Positions 37,760-46,369 of a DNA stretch of 64,000 nucleotides are shown here, piece by piece (position 1 is the stretch's first letter; every line of letters starts with the position of its first letter). The position numbers were made by a program, and so were the translations under genes. Under the pieces are notes generated by a model that was not told the origin of the DNA, did not search any database, and saw only the letters and a program-made list of their open reading frames with translations. The DNA lies in contig NZ_VFPV01000004.1 in the NCBI RefSeq assembly GCF_006716905.1, forward strand, positions 248,001-312,000, read 5' to 3'. Source of the stretch: Acidovorax temperans (GTDB lineage Bacteria > Pseudomonadota > Gammaproteobacteria > Burkholderiales > Burkholderiaceae_C).

Positions 37760-39264
37760 GGCGCGTCCTTGGGCGCGGCAGCGGGCATGGCCGGGGGCGT
37801 GCTGCGCTGTGCAGGCGTCAGCCCATACCAGTTCACCTTGCGGGTCAGCACCATCACCGCCGTCAGCACCAGGAACAGCGCCACCGAGCCCACGGCCAGC
37901 GCCGTTTGCTCCAGCTGCAGCAGCACGTACAGCAGGCCATACAGCAGTGCAATGCCCAAGCCCAGCGGCAGCCCCCGCGCCAGCCCGCCCAGCATGTGGC
38001 TGGCGTAGTAGCCCAACAGCAGCACACAGGCCGTGGCCGCAGCCAGGTACGACCAGCCAAAGGGCAGGTGCTCGGACAAGCTCACCAGCAGCAGGAAGAA
38101 GCTGCACAGCGCCGCGCCCACCAGCAGGTACTGCACCGGGTGCACGCGCAGCCTTTTTGTCGCCGGGCCGCCCCAAGACGAAAAAGCGGCCCCCTCGGGG
38201 GGCAGCGACCCGCGCAGCGGTGGAGCGTGGGGGCCATTTCCCATCAGCTCAAACAGACCCACGGCCACAAAGGTCAGGGCAATGAAAAGCAAACCGTATT
38301 TGGTGGCGCGGTCTGCCAGGGTGTAGGGGTTCACCGGGTCCACAAAGGCCACGCCAAAGCTGTCGGCGCAGTCGCGCGGTGTGGTGCCTGTGGGGGCGTA
38401 TTCGGTGGGCGCATCGTCGTACCTGCCAGCGCAAATGCGGCGGCCGGCCTGCACATCCTGCTGCGCCGTGGTGGCCAGCGATGACAGGCGCCACTGGGCC
38501 GTGAAGCCCTCGGGCCCCCAGGTGCGCTCTGACGGCAGGAACCGCCCGTTGAACGAGGGGTGGGGCCAGCTGCCCGTCATCTTCACATCGGTGTTGCCGC
38601 CCAGGGGCACGATGGACAGGCGCTCGGTGCCCACCAATTCCAGGTCCAGCGCCAGCGTCAGGGGCTCGGCCTGGCCGCGCACGCCTTCAGGCAGCACCGC
38701 GTGCAGCCCCCGGCTGTAGGTGGGGTGGAAGGTGCCGGGCTTGAGGGCCAGGGCCTGTTCGCCCAGCGACACCTGCGCCGTGCGAATCCCCCGTGCATCG
38801 CCCACCGCCACCATCACGATGGGCGCGCCGCACTGCAGGCGCGAGCCTTTGACGGTGCTGTGCGCCTGCAGGCTGGCCAGCCCGGCCCACTGCGCGGTGA
38901 GGTGCGTCTTGAGGTTGAAGGTGTTGACCTTGTGCAGGCCCCGGGCGCGCTCTTCCATGCCCACGCTGGATCGCACCTGCAGCTGCTCGGGCATGGCGGT
39001 GAGCAGAAATTCGCGCCGCTGCTCGGTGGTGCGGCGCTCCTCGCCCTTGCCGGTCTCTGCATCCCAGCTTTCCACGCAGGCGCTGTGGATCATCGGGCCC
39101 ATCAGCGTTTGCGGGCCGGCCAGGCTGTCGGCCACGCTTTGGGCCGTGAGTGTGCGGTAGCGCTGGCGGTCGCGCACCACCTCTTCAATCTGCGCCAGGC
39201 CGATGAGCAGCAGCACGAACACGGCGCCCAGCGCGGCCAGTTTGGTGATCAGCGGGTGTTTCAA
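37756..39264 (-). CDS. creD: Inner membrane protein CreD, with repeat-encoded insertion
   Basis: 502-residue CreD, the membrane output protein of the CreBC regulon. N-terminal membrane segment (LITKLAALGAVFVLLLIGL), a large periplasmic domain and a C-terminal block of about five membrane helices (VHPVQYLLVGAALCSFFLLLVSLSEHLPF in parts). Translation starts at TTG 39264 with AAGGAGG seven bases upstream. Between FELM and RVHPVQY, where relatives are continuous, about 32 residues (NGPHAPPLRGSLPPEGAAF and following) are encoded by an intergenic-type repeat at 38146-38241. A perfect cre-tag lies 67 bases upstream. Confidence 0.92.
   Translation of the reverse strand: MKHPLITKLAALGAVFVLLLIGLAQIEEVVRDRQRYRTLTAQSVADSLAGPQTLMGPMIHSACVESWDAETGKGEERRTTEQRREFLLTAMPEQLQVRSSVGMEERARGLHKVNTFNLKTHLTAQWAGLASLQAHSTVKGSRLQCGAPIVMVAVGDARGIRTAQVSLGEQALALKPGTFHPTYSRGLHAVLPEGVRGQAEPLTLALDLELVGTERLSIVPLGGNTDVKMTGSWPHPSFNGRFLPSERTWGPEGFTAQWRLSSLATTAQQDVQAGRRICAGRYDDAPTEYAPTGTTPRDCADSFGVAFVDPVNPYTLADRATKYGLLFIALTFVAVGLFELMGNGPHAPPLRGSLPPEGAAFSSWGGPATKRLRVHPVQYLLVGAALCSFFLLLVSLSEHLPFGWSYLAAATACVLLLGYYASHMLGGLARGLPLGLGIALLYGLLYVLLQLEQTALAVGSVALFLVLTAVMVLTRKVNWYGLTPAQRSTPPAMPAAAPKDAP
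38146..38241. repeat. Second repeat family: GCCCCCTCGGGGGGC-type palindromic element in frame within creD
   Basis: Around a perfect hairpin (GCCCCC-TCG-GGGGGC, about 38190-38204) lie the flanks GGGCCGCCCCAAG on the left and GCAGCGACCCGCGCAGCGG, GAGCGTGGGGGCC on the right. I recall this arrangement as a common intergenic repeat of Acidovorax-like genomes. Here it is about 96 bases, a multiple of three, and stays open in the creD frame. Confidence 0.65.
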
Positions 39265-39330
39265 AAGACTCCTCCTTGGGTTGAATGTGGAGCGAGTTTT
39301 TGGCCCGTGCGTGAGGTGCCCATGAAGTTT

Positions 39331-39346
39331 GTGAAGCGGGCGTGAA
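39331..39346 (-). promoter_or_regulatory. Perfect CreB-binding site (cre tag) upstream of creD
   Basis: On the minus strand TTCAC-GCCCGC-TTCAC matches the cre-tag TTCAC-N6-TTCAC defined for CreB in E. coli. A further TTCAC follows at 39350-39354. It lies 67 bases before the creD start codon, a usual activator distance, and creB is encoded 2 kb away. Confidence 0.8.
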
Positions 39347-39491
39347 GTGGTGAAAGCACGTGGTTCGGCCACGGCAGCACGCGCTGTGTGCAGCGGTGTT
39401 GGCCTACGGCCCGCCGTGGCAGTGGCTGACGCCAAACCGTCATACAGCCGCGATAGCCTTCGCTGGCAACCAACCACGCCAAAGGCGCCCC

Positions 39492-39641
39492 ATGTTTTCC
39501 AAACTGTTCGGCTGGACCCATTTGCTTGACGCTCTGCTGGATGACCTGTTCGACGAGCGTCGATGGGGGCTCGACCTGCCCGGGCAAGACTGCCTGGGCA
39601 CCGAGGAGTGCCTCGCCCTGGCCGCGCAAGACGGCGTTTGA
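39492..39641 (+). CDS. Possible small protein, 49 residues
   Basis: Begins MFSKLFGWTHLLDALLDDLF and ends CLGTEECLALAAQDGV. It is acidic and amphipathic, has AAAGGCG before the ATG, and fills the gap between creC and creD on the opposite strand. It faces away from the cre-tag, so it could share that site. No family recognised; may be chance. Confidence 0.35.
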   Translation: MFSKLFGWTHLLDALLDDLFDERRWGLDLPGQDCLGTEECLALAAQDGV

Positions 39642-39675
39642 GCCCAGCGCCTGAGTGGGCGCGCAGCTGCGGCGC

Positions 39676-41121
39676 TCAGCGCCCCAGGTTCAGCGTGACG
39701 CGCAGGCCCGGCGCCGTGTTGCGCACCTGCATCTGCCCGCCGTGCAGCACCATCACCCGCTGCACAATCGCCAGCCCCAGGCCGGAGCCACTGCGCTCAC
39801 CGCCCGGCCGCGCGGTGGTGAAGAAGCGCTCGCCCAGGCGCGGCAGCGCGTAGTCGGGCACGCCGGGGCCTGCGTCCTGCACGGCCACCGTGGCCCCTTC
39901 CAGCTCCACCCGCACCGTGCTGCCTGCGGGTGCAAAGTCAATTGCGTTGTCCAGCAGGTTGCCAATCGCCAGGGTGATCAGTTCTGCCTCCCACGGCCCG
40001 CTGTGGCCCTGGCCCGATATTTCCAAGGCCACCCCGCGCTGCGCCGCGCGGCCCTGCGTGTGGGCGATGGCGGCGGCGGCGCAGTCGTGCAGCGCCACGG
40101 GGGCGTTGCCCTCGGCGTGCTGGCGCTGCTCCAGCTTGCTCAGCTCCAGCAGCCGGTCAATCAGCCGCTGCAGGCGTTCGCTTTGCTGAACCACCTGCGT
40201 GGCAAATTCCGCGCGGTCTGCGGCGGGCAGCTCGTCCTGCAGCAACTCGCCTGCGCCGCGAATGGCGGCCACGGGGCTTTTGAGCTCGTGCGTGAGGGCG
40301 CGCACATAGCCTTCGATGTAGTCGCGCCCTTCCAGCCGCACGCGCATGCGGTCCATGGCGCGTGCCAGGTCGCCCAGTTCGCCGGGCACCTGGGGCACGG
40401 CCAGGGGCTGGGCGGGCAGGGTGCCGTGTTCGCTGTCGGCCGGGCCTTGCACGCTCAGGGCGTAGTCGCGCAGGCGGCGCACGTTCCACACCATCCACAG
40501 CGTCACGCCCACGCCCACGGCGGCCGACAAGGCCAGCAGCAGCAGCCCGCCCATGAACACCTTGCGCTCGGCCCGGTCGATAAAGCGCTGCACCGTGCGC
40601 GTGGGCTTGGCCACCGTCAGCACCCCGGCAATGCGCTGGTCCACGTAGATGGGCGCGGCCACATGCATTACGCCACTGGTGTCGTCGCCCGCCACCTCGC
40701 GGGTGGAGCGGGCCCCGTACTCGCCGCGCAGCGTGCGCGCCACATCGCGCCACTGCGAGTAGTCGGCGCCCACGGCCTGGTTTTCGGAATCGAACAGCAC
40801 GCGGCCCTGGTGGTCGGTCACGTACACGCGAAAGTCGAGCGACTGTTTGGAAAACCCCCAGATGCCCGCATCAATCGGCCGCGTGGCGTAGTGCCGCACC
40901 CGCTGGGCAAAGCGGCTTTGGCTGGCATCGCGCGCCAGCTGCCCGCTGGCCAGGTCGTCGCTGGCCACCTCGGCCAGCAGGTTGGCCGTGTCCACCATCA
41001 TGTCTTCCATCACCTCGCGCACGCTGGGCTTGATCTCGGCCATGAACACGCGCAGCACGAAGAACGCGGCAATGCCGTTGATGAGGAAGAAGGCGAACAG
41101 CAGGCGGATGCCCAGGCGCAT
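39676..41121 (-). CDS. creC: Sensor histidine kinase CreC
   Basis: 481-residue two-component sensor. First membrane segment at the N terminus (LGIRLLFAFFLINGIAAFFVL), a periplasmic CreC-type domain (residues about 35-170), second membrane segment (VFMGGLLLLALSAAVGVGV), HAMP linker, phospho-accepting His in VRALTHELKSPVAAI, and catalytic boxes NLLDNAIDFA, DAGPGVP, GSGLGLAIV. It phosphorylates CreB in response to an unresolved metabolic signal. The ATG at 41121 is used; a TTG at 41139 lies in the upstream repeat. The gene is separated from creB by a repeat copy. Confidence 0.93.
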   Translation of the reverse strand: MRLGIRLLFAFFLINGIAAFFVLRVFMAEIKPSVREVMEDMMVDTANLLAEVASDDLASGQLARDASQSRFAQRVRHYATRPIDAGIWGFSKQSLDFRVYVTDHQGRVLFDSENQAVGADYSQWRDVARTLRGEYGARSTREVAGDDTSGVMHVAAPIYVDQRIAGVLTVAKPTRTVQRFIDRAERKVFMGGLLLLALSAAVGVGVTLWMVWNVRRLRDYALSVQGPADSEHGTLPAQPLAVPQVPGELGDLARAMDRMRVRLEGRDYIEGYVRALTHELKSPVAAIRGAGELLQDELPAADRAEFATQVVQQSERLQRLIDRLLELSKLEQRQHAEGNAPVALHDCAAAAIAHTQGRAAQRGVALEISGQGHSGPWEAELITLAIGNLLDNAIDFAPAGSTVRVELEGATVAVQDAGPGVPDYALPRLGERFFTTARPGGERSGSGLGLAIVQRVMVLHGGQMQVRNTAPGLRVTLNLGR

Positions 41122-41136
41122 GGGGGTGCAGCCCTT

Positions 41137-41194
41137 CAATCAAAAATGATAGCTGCTGGCGCTTGCTGAATAGGCGCTGGCGGCTGATTTGGAT
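41137..41194. repeat. Intergenic palindromic repeat copy between creB and creC
   Basis: CAATCAAAAATGATAGCTG, CTGGCGCTTG, GAATAGGCGCTGGCGGC match the family. The copy spans from the creB stop codon almost to the creC start and could adjust expression within the operon. Confidence 0.85.
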
Positions 41195-41895
41195 TAAACA
41201 TCAAGGCAGTAGCCCATGCCCCGGTGCGTGCTGATGTACTCGCGCCCGGCATCCACCTCGCGCAGCTTGGCGCGCAGGGTTTTGATGTGCGTGTCCACCG
41301 TGCGGTCGGTGCTTTCACTGTCGTCGCCCCAAGCGGCGGCCAGCAGGGCGTCGCGCGCGTGGATGCGGCCTGCGCCGCGCAGCAGGTGCGACAGCAGACG
41401 GTATTCGCGGCGCGTGAGCGGCAGGGCCTGGCCGTGGAGCGTGATGCGCTGGCCGCTTTCGTCATCCACAAAAGGCGTGGGCGCCGCAGCGGCGGGCGCG
41501 GGCATGGCGGCGCGGCGCAGCAGGGCCTTGATGCGGGCGGCCAGCTCGCGCGGGCTGAAGGGCTTGGCCAGGTAGTCGTCGGCGCCCAGCTCCAGGCCCA
41601 GCACGCGGTCCAGCTCCTCGCCCCGGGCGCTGAGCATCAGCACCGGCGTGGCCTGGCGCAGCCGCAGGGCCGCAGCGGCTTGCCCGTGGCGCACGTCGCG
41701 CAGCAGGTCCAGTCCATTGCCATCGGGCAGGCCCACGTCCAGCACCAGCAAGTCAAACGGGTGGCGCTGCATTTGCTGGCGTGCGTCCTGCACCAGCAGG
41801 CAGTGCGTCACCTGCAGGCCGTCGCGCTCCAGCGCATAGGCCACGGTGCGGGCGATGGCGGGGTCGTCTTCGAGCAGCAGCAGGCGGGTGGACAT
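41194..41895 (-). CDS. creB: Response regulator CreB
   Basis: 233-residue OmpR-class response regulator. Receiver domain (LLLLEDDPAIARTVAYAL, phospho-acceptor Asp in LLVLDVGLPDGNGLDLL, Lys in YLAKPFSPREL), then a winged-helix effector (LTRREYRLLSHLLR, RTVDTHIKTLRAKLREVD, HRGMGYCLDV). Partner of CreC; expected to bind the cre-tag upstream of creD. It starts 6 bases after the marC stop, so marC-creB-creC is one operon. Confidence 0.93.
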   Translation of the reverse strand: MSTRLLLLEDDPAIARTVAYALERDGLQVTHCLLVQDARQQMQRHPFDLLVLDVGLPDGNGLDLLRDVRHGQAAAALRLRQATPVLMLSARGEELDRVLGLELGADDYLAKPFSPRELAARIKALLRRAAMPAPAAAAPTPFVDDESGQRITLHGQALPLTRREYRLLSHLLRGAGRIHARDALLAAAWGDDSESTDRTVDTHIKTLRAKLREVDAGREYISTHRGMGYCLDV

Positions 41896-41901
41896 GGGCG
41901 A

Positions 41902-42540
41902 TCAGCGCGCAATGAGGACCGGGAAAATCTTGCCCAGCCCGTCCGTCATCACCTCCACCGCCAGTGCGGCCAGGATCAGGCCCATCAGCCGCGTCATCAC
42001 GTTGATGCCGGTCTTGCCCAGCACGCGGGCGATGGGGTCGGCCAGCGAGAAGCACACGGCCGTGGCCAGGGCAATGACCACGCCGTAGCCCACCAGCGCG
42101 GCGTGCTGCCAGAAGGTCTGGGCGCGGTCGGCATAAATCACCACGGTGGACATGCTGGCCGGGCCGGTGAGCAGCGGAATGGTGAGCGGCACCACCGCAA
42201 TGCTGCTGCCTGCGGCGGCTTTTTCGGCGCCTTCTTCGTATTCATTGGTGCTGGGCTTAGCCTCGGCGGGCTGGGCGTTGAGCATGTTCATCGCGCTGAT
42301 GAGCAGCAGCATGCCGCCGCCCACCTGAAAGCTCTGCAGCGAGATGTTGAAGAACTCCAGAATCTGCAACCCCAGCAGCGCACAGGCCGCAATCACGCAG
42401 AACGACGCAAACGCCGCCGTGCGGATGGTGCTGCGCCGCTGCGCCGCCGAAAAGCCCTGGGTGTAGTGGATGAAGAACGGCACGATGGCCAGCGGGTTGA
42501 CGATGGCCAGCAGGGTGATGAGCGGTTTGAGATCCATCAT
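41902..42540 (-). CDS. MarC family integral membrane protein
   Basis: 212-residue MarC/UPF0056 protein with six hydrophobic segments (PLITLLAIVNPLAIVPFFI, then QVGGGMLLLISAMNML, VVPLTIPLLTGPASMSTVV and others). Function unknown; despite the name it is not needed for multidrug resistance in E. coli. GGAG precedes the first of two tandem ATGs (42540 and 42537). First gene of the operon with creBC, an association that suggests a membrane or envelope role. Confidence 0.9.
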   Translation of the reverse strand: MMDLKPLITLLAIVNPLAIVPFFIHYTQGFSAAQRRSTIRTAAFASFCVIAACALLGLQILEFFNISLQSFQVGGGMLLLISAMNMLNAQPAEAKPSTNEYEEGAEKAAAGSSIAVVPLTIPLLTGPASMSTVVIYADRAQTFWQHAALVGYGVVIALATAVCFSLADPIARVLGKTGINVMTRLMGLILAALAVEVMTDGLGKIFPVLIAR

Positions 42541-42704
42541 CGGTCTCCGAAAAAAAAAAGGATGAAAGCAAAGGGCGGCAGCGCAGGGTGACAGCATGCA
42601 CCGTGCCAAGGCCGAGCCCGGTGCTGGTGTTTACGCCAAGGCGGCCCATGAAACGCCGTCTGCTGCAAGAATGGCGCATTGGAACAGTTTTCAGGAGCAA
42701 ACAC

Positions 42705-43394
42705 ATGGGTCAATTTGTCGATTTGAAATCTGCCGACGGTTTTGTGCTGCCCGCCTGGGTGGCGGAGCCCGACACCACGCCCCGGGGCGCGGTGGTGGTG
42801 CTGCAAGAGATTTTCGGGGTGAATTCCCACATCCGCGCGGTGGCCGACCGCTTTGCCGCGCGCGGCTACCTGGCCGTGGCGCCCGCCACGTTCCACCGCG
42901 TCAAGCCCGGTGTGGAGCTGGGCTACACCGCCGACGACATGCAGGCTGGCATGGAGCTGAAAGCCGCGGTGGAGGCACTGCCCGCCCCCGGCGTGATGCC
43001 CGACATCCAGGCCGCCATTGACTACGCCGCCCAGCGCAGCGGCCGCAAGGTGGGCATTGTGGGTTTTTGCTGGGGTGGGCTGCTGACATGGCGCGCTGCG
43101 TGCACGCTCACCGGCCTGTCGGCGGCCGTGCCTTACTACGGCGGCGGTATGACAACCCCTGAGGAAGCCGCCCGCCAGCCCAAGGTGCCCGTGCTGGCCC
43201 ACTTTGGTGAGCGCGACCACTGGATTCCGCTGGATAGCGTGCAGGCCTTTGACCGCGCCCAGCCCGGCGTGGAAGTGCATGTGTACCAGGCTGACCACGG
43301 CTTCAACTGTGACCAGCGCGGCAGCTACGACGAGGCTGCCGCCCTGGCTGCCCGCGACCGCACGCTGGCGTTCTTCGACAAGCACCTGGGCTGA
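42705..43394 (+). CDS. Dienelactone hydrolase family protein
   Basis: 229-residue alpha/beta hydrolase of the dienelactone hydrolase family. The catalytic triad is the cysteine type: Cys122 (GFCWGG), Asp171 (GERDHW) and His198 (ADHGF). Start at ATG 42705 with CAGGAG upstream. It is divergent from marC and not in a catechol operon, so carboxymethylenebutenolidase activity is possible but its substrate is open. Confidence 0.9.
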   Translation: MGQFVDLKSADGFVLPAWVAEPDTTPRGAVVVLQEIFGVNSHIRAVADRFAARGYLAVAPATFHRVKPGVELGYTADDMQAGMELKAAVEALPAPGVMPDIQAAIDYAAQRSGRKVGIVGFCWGGLLTWRAACTLTGLSAAVPYYGGGMTTPEEAARQPKVPVLAHFGERDHWIPLDSVQAFDRAQPGVEVHVYQADHGFNCDQRGSYDEAAALAARDRTLAFFDKHLG

Positions 43395-43481
43395 TCGCCC
43401 GTAGCATGGCCCGCAGCCTCCGCGCTGCGTGGCTGTGCGGGTTGGTGCAGGGTGGGGCATCGCATTCAACTGGGGAAAGCC

Positions 43482-43734
43482 ATGGCCAGCTGCATTGCAA
43501 AATTCAAGCCTTTTAGGCCTCTGGCGCTTTTACAACAAGCGCTGGCAGCTATTGATTTGATAGCGATTGCCAGCGTAGCCCAGGCGGCCGACTACACAGG
43601 CCCCCTGTTCGACGCCCACCTGCACTACAACGAAGAAGCCTGGAACGGCACCGCAGGCCCCCATCCGCCCGCCGATGTGCTGGCGCGTGGCCTGGGGCAA
43701 TGCGGCGGCTTTGCTGGGGGTGGGTGGGCGCTGA
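43482..43734 (+). pseudogene. Amidohydrolase relic with internal deletion and repeat-derived signal peptide
   Basis: From ATG 43482 a signal-peptide-like stretch leads to [20 protein letters not shown], the N terminus of a metal-dependent amidohydrolase (DAHLH holds the first metal ligands). The match stops near residue 67 (PADVLAR). In the +1 frame, GCC TGG GGC AAT begins [14 protein letters not shown] and a stop at 43732-43734, typical of an amidohydrolase C terminus. So the middle of the gene is gone and the ends are joined out of frame. The frame left open continues to 43763 as nonsense. Confidence 0.7.
43498..43566 (-). repeat. Intergenic palindromic repeat copy, inverse orientation, in the relic's signal peptide
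   Basis: AAATTCAAGCCTTTTAGGCC, TCTGGCGCTTTT, CAAGCGCTGGCAGCTATTG, then GATAGCGA: reverse-oriented family copy that encodes the leader [22 protein letters not shown] of the amidohydrolase relic. Confidence 0.8.
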
Positions 43735-43847
43735 GCGGTGGGCAACCCGCAATTCCGCACTAGGGTGAATCTGTAGGGCTGGCGCAAGGCCGTGGCCCTA
43801 CCATTTTCTGGTGGGCCCACGCTGTGGTTGGACGCGGAGATTTTCGT

Positions 43848-44459
43848 TTGAACCCTTTTCACTTTTCTACGCGGCCCCGCGCTGGCGCCCTGCGGCTGCA
43901 CGCCGTGGCCGGGCTGGCGCTGGTAGCTGCGCTGGCTCTGGTGCAGCCAGGCTCCGGGCATGCGGCCACAGCGTTTGAGCCTGCGCAGACGGTGCAGGGC
44001 ACGCCGCTGGTGCTCAATGGCTCGGGCACGCGCTACCGCGCGGTGTTCAAGGTGTACGACATGGCCCTGTACACGCCCCGCAAGGTCAAGGCGCTGGAGG
44101 AACTGCTGGCGCTGCAGGGGCCGGTGCGCCTGAACTTTGTGGCCCAGCGCGACATCCCCGGCACGGACTTGGGAGTGTCCTTCATCAAGGGCCTGGCCAA
44201 CAACTCGTCGGCCGAGCAGATTCGCCGCTACACGCCCGCCAGCAACCGGTTGATCGAGATCTTCTCGGGCCGCCCCAAGCTGTCGCCCGGCGAGACCTTT
44301 GCCATGGAATACCTGCCAGGCAAGGGCACCACGTTCTACATTGAGGGCCAGCCCCAGGGCGCACCGCTGGGCGATGCCGAGTACTTTGGCATGGTGTTGC
44401 GCATCTGGCTGGGGTCGGTGCCGGTGGACCACCAGCTCAAGGAAGCGCTGCTTCGGTGA
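43848..44459 (+). CDS. Chalcone isomerase-like domain exported protein
   Basis: 203-residue protein with a signal peptide (LHAVAGLALVAALALVQPGSGHA) and a chalcone-isomerase-like fold domain (NGSGTRYRAVFKVYDMALYTPRKV, RDIPGTDLGVSFIKGLANNSS in parts). Bacterial members probably bind fatty acids or other lipids; isomerase activity is not expected. Start at TTG 43848 chosen for GGAGA at proper spacing; GTG 43824 is an alternative. Convergent with the chemoreceptor gene across a hairpin. Confidence 0.8.
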   Translation: MNPFHFSTRPRAGALRLHAVAGLALVAALALVQPGSGHAATAFEPAQTVQGTPLVLNGSGTRYRAVFKVYDMALYTPRKVKALEELLALQGPVRLNFVAQRDIPGTDLGVSFIKGLANNSSAEQIRRYTPASNRLIEIFSGRPKLSPGETFAMEYLPGKGTTFYIEGQPQGAPLGDAEYFGMVLRIWLGSVPVDHQLKEALLR

Positions 44460-44461
44460 GG

Positions 44462-44487
44462 CAGCAGCCCCGGGGCAGGGGCTGCTG
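44462..44487. terminator. Hairpin between convergent genes
   Basis: CAGCAGCCCC (44462-44471) pairs with GGGGCTGCTG (44478-44487). It lies just after the stop of the chalcone-isomerase-like gene and before the stop of the convergent chemoreceptor; weak T-run. Confidence 0.5.
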
Positions 44488-44495
44488 TTGGCGGG

Positions 44496-46061
44496 TCAGG
44501 CCAACTGGAAGCGGTTCACGCTTTCGGATAGCGCCATGGCCTGCTCGCGCAGGTTTTCTGCGGCGGCGGCGGATTCTTCCACCAGCGACGCGTTTTGCTG
44601 CGTCATCCGGTCCAGCTCACTCACAGCGGTGTTGACCTGGGCAATGCCGCCGCTTTGTTCGGTGGTGGCGGTGGTGATTTCCTGTATCAGGTGGTGCACT
44701 TCCTGCACCGACGCCACGACCTGCTCCATGGTGGCGCCTGCGGTGCGCACCTGGCTGGCACCGGCGTCCACCTGCTCCACGCTGGCCTGGATCAGGCTCT
44801 TGATTTCCTTGGCGGCTTCGGCGCTGCGCTGGGCCAGGCTGCGCACTTCACCGGCCACCACGGCAAAACCGCGGCCTTGTTCGCCCGCGCGGGCGGCTTC
44901 CACCGCAGCATTCAGCGCCAGGATGTTGGTCTGGAAGGCGATGCCGTCGATCACGCCGATGATGTCGGAGATGCGGTGTGACGAGGCCGAGATGCCGTTC
45001 ATGGTGTTCACCACCTGGGCCACGGCCTCTCCACCTTTGGCGGCCACGCCGCTGGCGGTCGTGGCGCACTCCGCGGCGCGGCGCGCGGCCTGGGCGTTTT
45101 GGGTGACGGAACCGGTCAGCTCTTCCATGCTGGCGGCGGTCTGTTCCAGGTTGGCGGCCGTGGCTTCGGTGCGGCTGCTCAGGTCCAGGTTGCCGCTGGC
45201 GATTTGCTGGCTGGCACCGGCGAGCTGGTCGGTGGCTTCGCGCACGGTGTGCAGGGTGTCGCGCAGGTCGTGCGTCATGGTGCGCATGGCCTGCAGCAGT
45301 TGCCCCACCTCATCCTGGCTGGTGACGTGGATGGGCGTGGTCAGGTTGCGCTGGGAGATGGCCTTGGCCACTGCAATGGCCTGCCCCAGGCCCCGCACAA
45401 TGCCCCGGCGAATGTTGGCTATGAACAACAGGTTGATCACAATCGCCAGCCCAATGATCACCGTGGTGCGCCCCAGGCTGGCCAGGAAGGACTTGCGCAG
45501 GTCATCGACGTACACCCCCGAGCCCACCACCCAGCCCCAGGGCTGAAACAGCTTCACATGGGCGAACTTGGGCACCGGTTGTTCCTGCCCTTGGCGCGGC
45601 CATTGGTATTCCACCAGGCCGCCGCCGTCTGCCTGACGGGCGCGTTGGGCGAACATGGTGAAGATGGGCTTGCCGTCCGGGTCTTTCATGCTGGAGCCGT
45701 CCTTGCCATTGAGGTCGGGGCGGAAGGGGTGCATGACCACCTGGGCATCCACGGTTTGCAGCCAGAAGTATTCGTTGCCCGCGTAGCGCGCGTTCTCTAG
45801 GGCCTTGTGGGCCAGTGCCTGGGCTTGTTCACGGGTGTGGGAGCCGCTGGTTTCCAGCTTGTGCGCCCATTCGAGGATCGAATGGCCGATCTCGACCGTC
45901 TGGCGCACGGCAGTTTGGCGGGCGGTGCGGTTGATCTGGTATTCCTCGGCCAGCAGGTAGCCGGAGAGGGCAATGAGCACGAGGGTGCTGATGGCTGCCA
46001 TCAGGCGCAGTTTGGTGGCAATCGTCAGGTTACCCAACCACATGGAAAAAGACTGAGGCAT
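44496..46061 (-). CDS. Methyl-accepting chemotaxis protein with single Cache domain
   Basis: 521-residue chemoreceptor. First membrane segment ([23 protein letters not shown]), periplasmic sCache_2-like domain ([41 protein letters not shown] in parts), second membrane segment ([19 protein letters not shown]), HAMP, and cytoplasmic signalling tip [35 protein letters not shown] (in parts). Methylation helices flank the tip. Cache domains often sense carboxylates or amino acids. A perfect FNR-type box is 80 bases upstream, so oxygen limitation probably controls it. Confidence 0.93.
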   Translation of the reverse strand: MPQSFSMWLGNLTIATKLRLMAAISTLVLIALSGYLLAEEYQINRTARQTAVRQTVEIGHSILEWAHKLETSGSHTREQAQALAHKALENARYAGNEYFWLQTVDAQVVMHPFRPDLNGKDGSSMKDPDGKPIFTMFAQRARQADGGGLVEYQWPRQGQEQPVPKFAHVKLFQPWGWVVGSGVYVDDLRKSFLASLGRTTVIIGLAIVINLLFIANIRRGIVRGLGQAIAVAKAISQRNLTTPIHVTSQDEVGQLLQAMRTMTHDLRDTLHTVREATDQLAGASQQIASGNLDLSSRTEATAANLEQTAASMEELTGSVTQNAQAARRAAECATTASGVAAKGGEAVAQVVNTMNGISASSHRISDIIGVIDGIAFQTNILALNAAVEAARAGEQGRGFAVVAGEVRSLAQRSAEAAKEIKSLIQASVEQVDAGASQVRTAGATMEQVVASVQEVHHLIQEITTATTEQSGGIAQVNTAVSELDRMTQQNASLVEESAAAAENLREQAMALSESVNRFQLA

Positions 46062-46369
46062 GGAGAAAACGCCTGCAGGGCGCGCGAGTTGATATGCGTA
46101 TTGGAATTACGCATTGAAACAATTTGTATCCCAGTACGGGTTGATCAATATCAAGCCGCGTGAGACTGGTGAGTGAGGACTGGCGTCGGAGATCCAACGC
46201 CTAAGGGAGGCGAGGCCTCAAGGGCACTTGAGAGGAGGGGATAGGAGGGCGGGACGATAGCCGCTGGATTGCGGCGCAGACACAGAAGGCATGACGGCGA
46301 TAAAAGCTACGTGTGCTGACAATCTAGCAGCAGTTAACCCTTTTCATATCAAGGGTAAACCCCTTGATG
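46062..46369. other. Intergenic region with chemoreceptor promoter
   Basis: Contains the FNR-type box (46141-46154) and an ATGCGTA...TACGCAT inverted repeat (within 46094-46114) just upstream of the chemoreceptor start. The right two thirds (to corA) hold no gene or motif recognised. Near 46336-46375 CTTTTCATATCAAGGG and CCCCTTGATG form an imperfect dyad downstream of the corA stop. Confidence 0.5.
46141..46154 (-). promoter_or_regulatory. Perfect FNR/Anr-type box upstream of the chemoreceptor
   Basis: TTGAT-CAAT-ATCAA is an exact match to the FNR consensus TTGAT-N4-ATCAA. Its centre is 86.5 bases before the start codon; with FNR at -41.5 the transcription start would be near 46106, and TTCAAT (minus strand, about 46112-46117) sits at the -10 position. 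Confidence 0.75.

Noticed and set aside
37760-38176. Upstream extension of the 84-residue minus-strand frame
   Set aside because: This part lies within creD in another frame and is Gly/Ala/Arg-rich shadow sequence; only the part after the creD stop is plausible.
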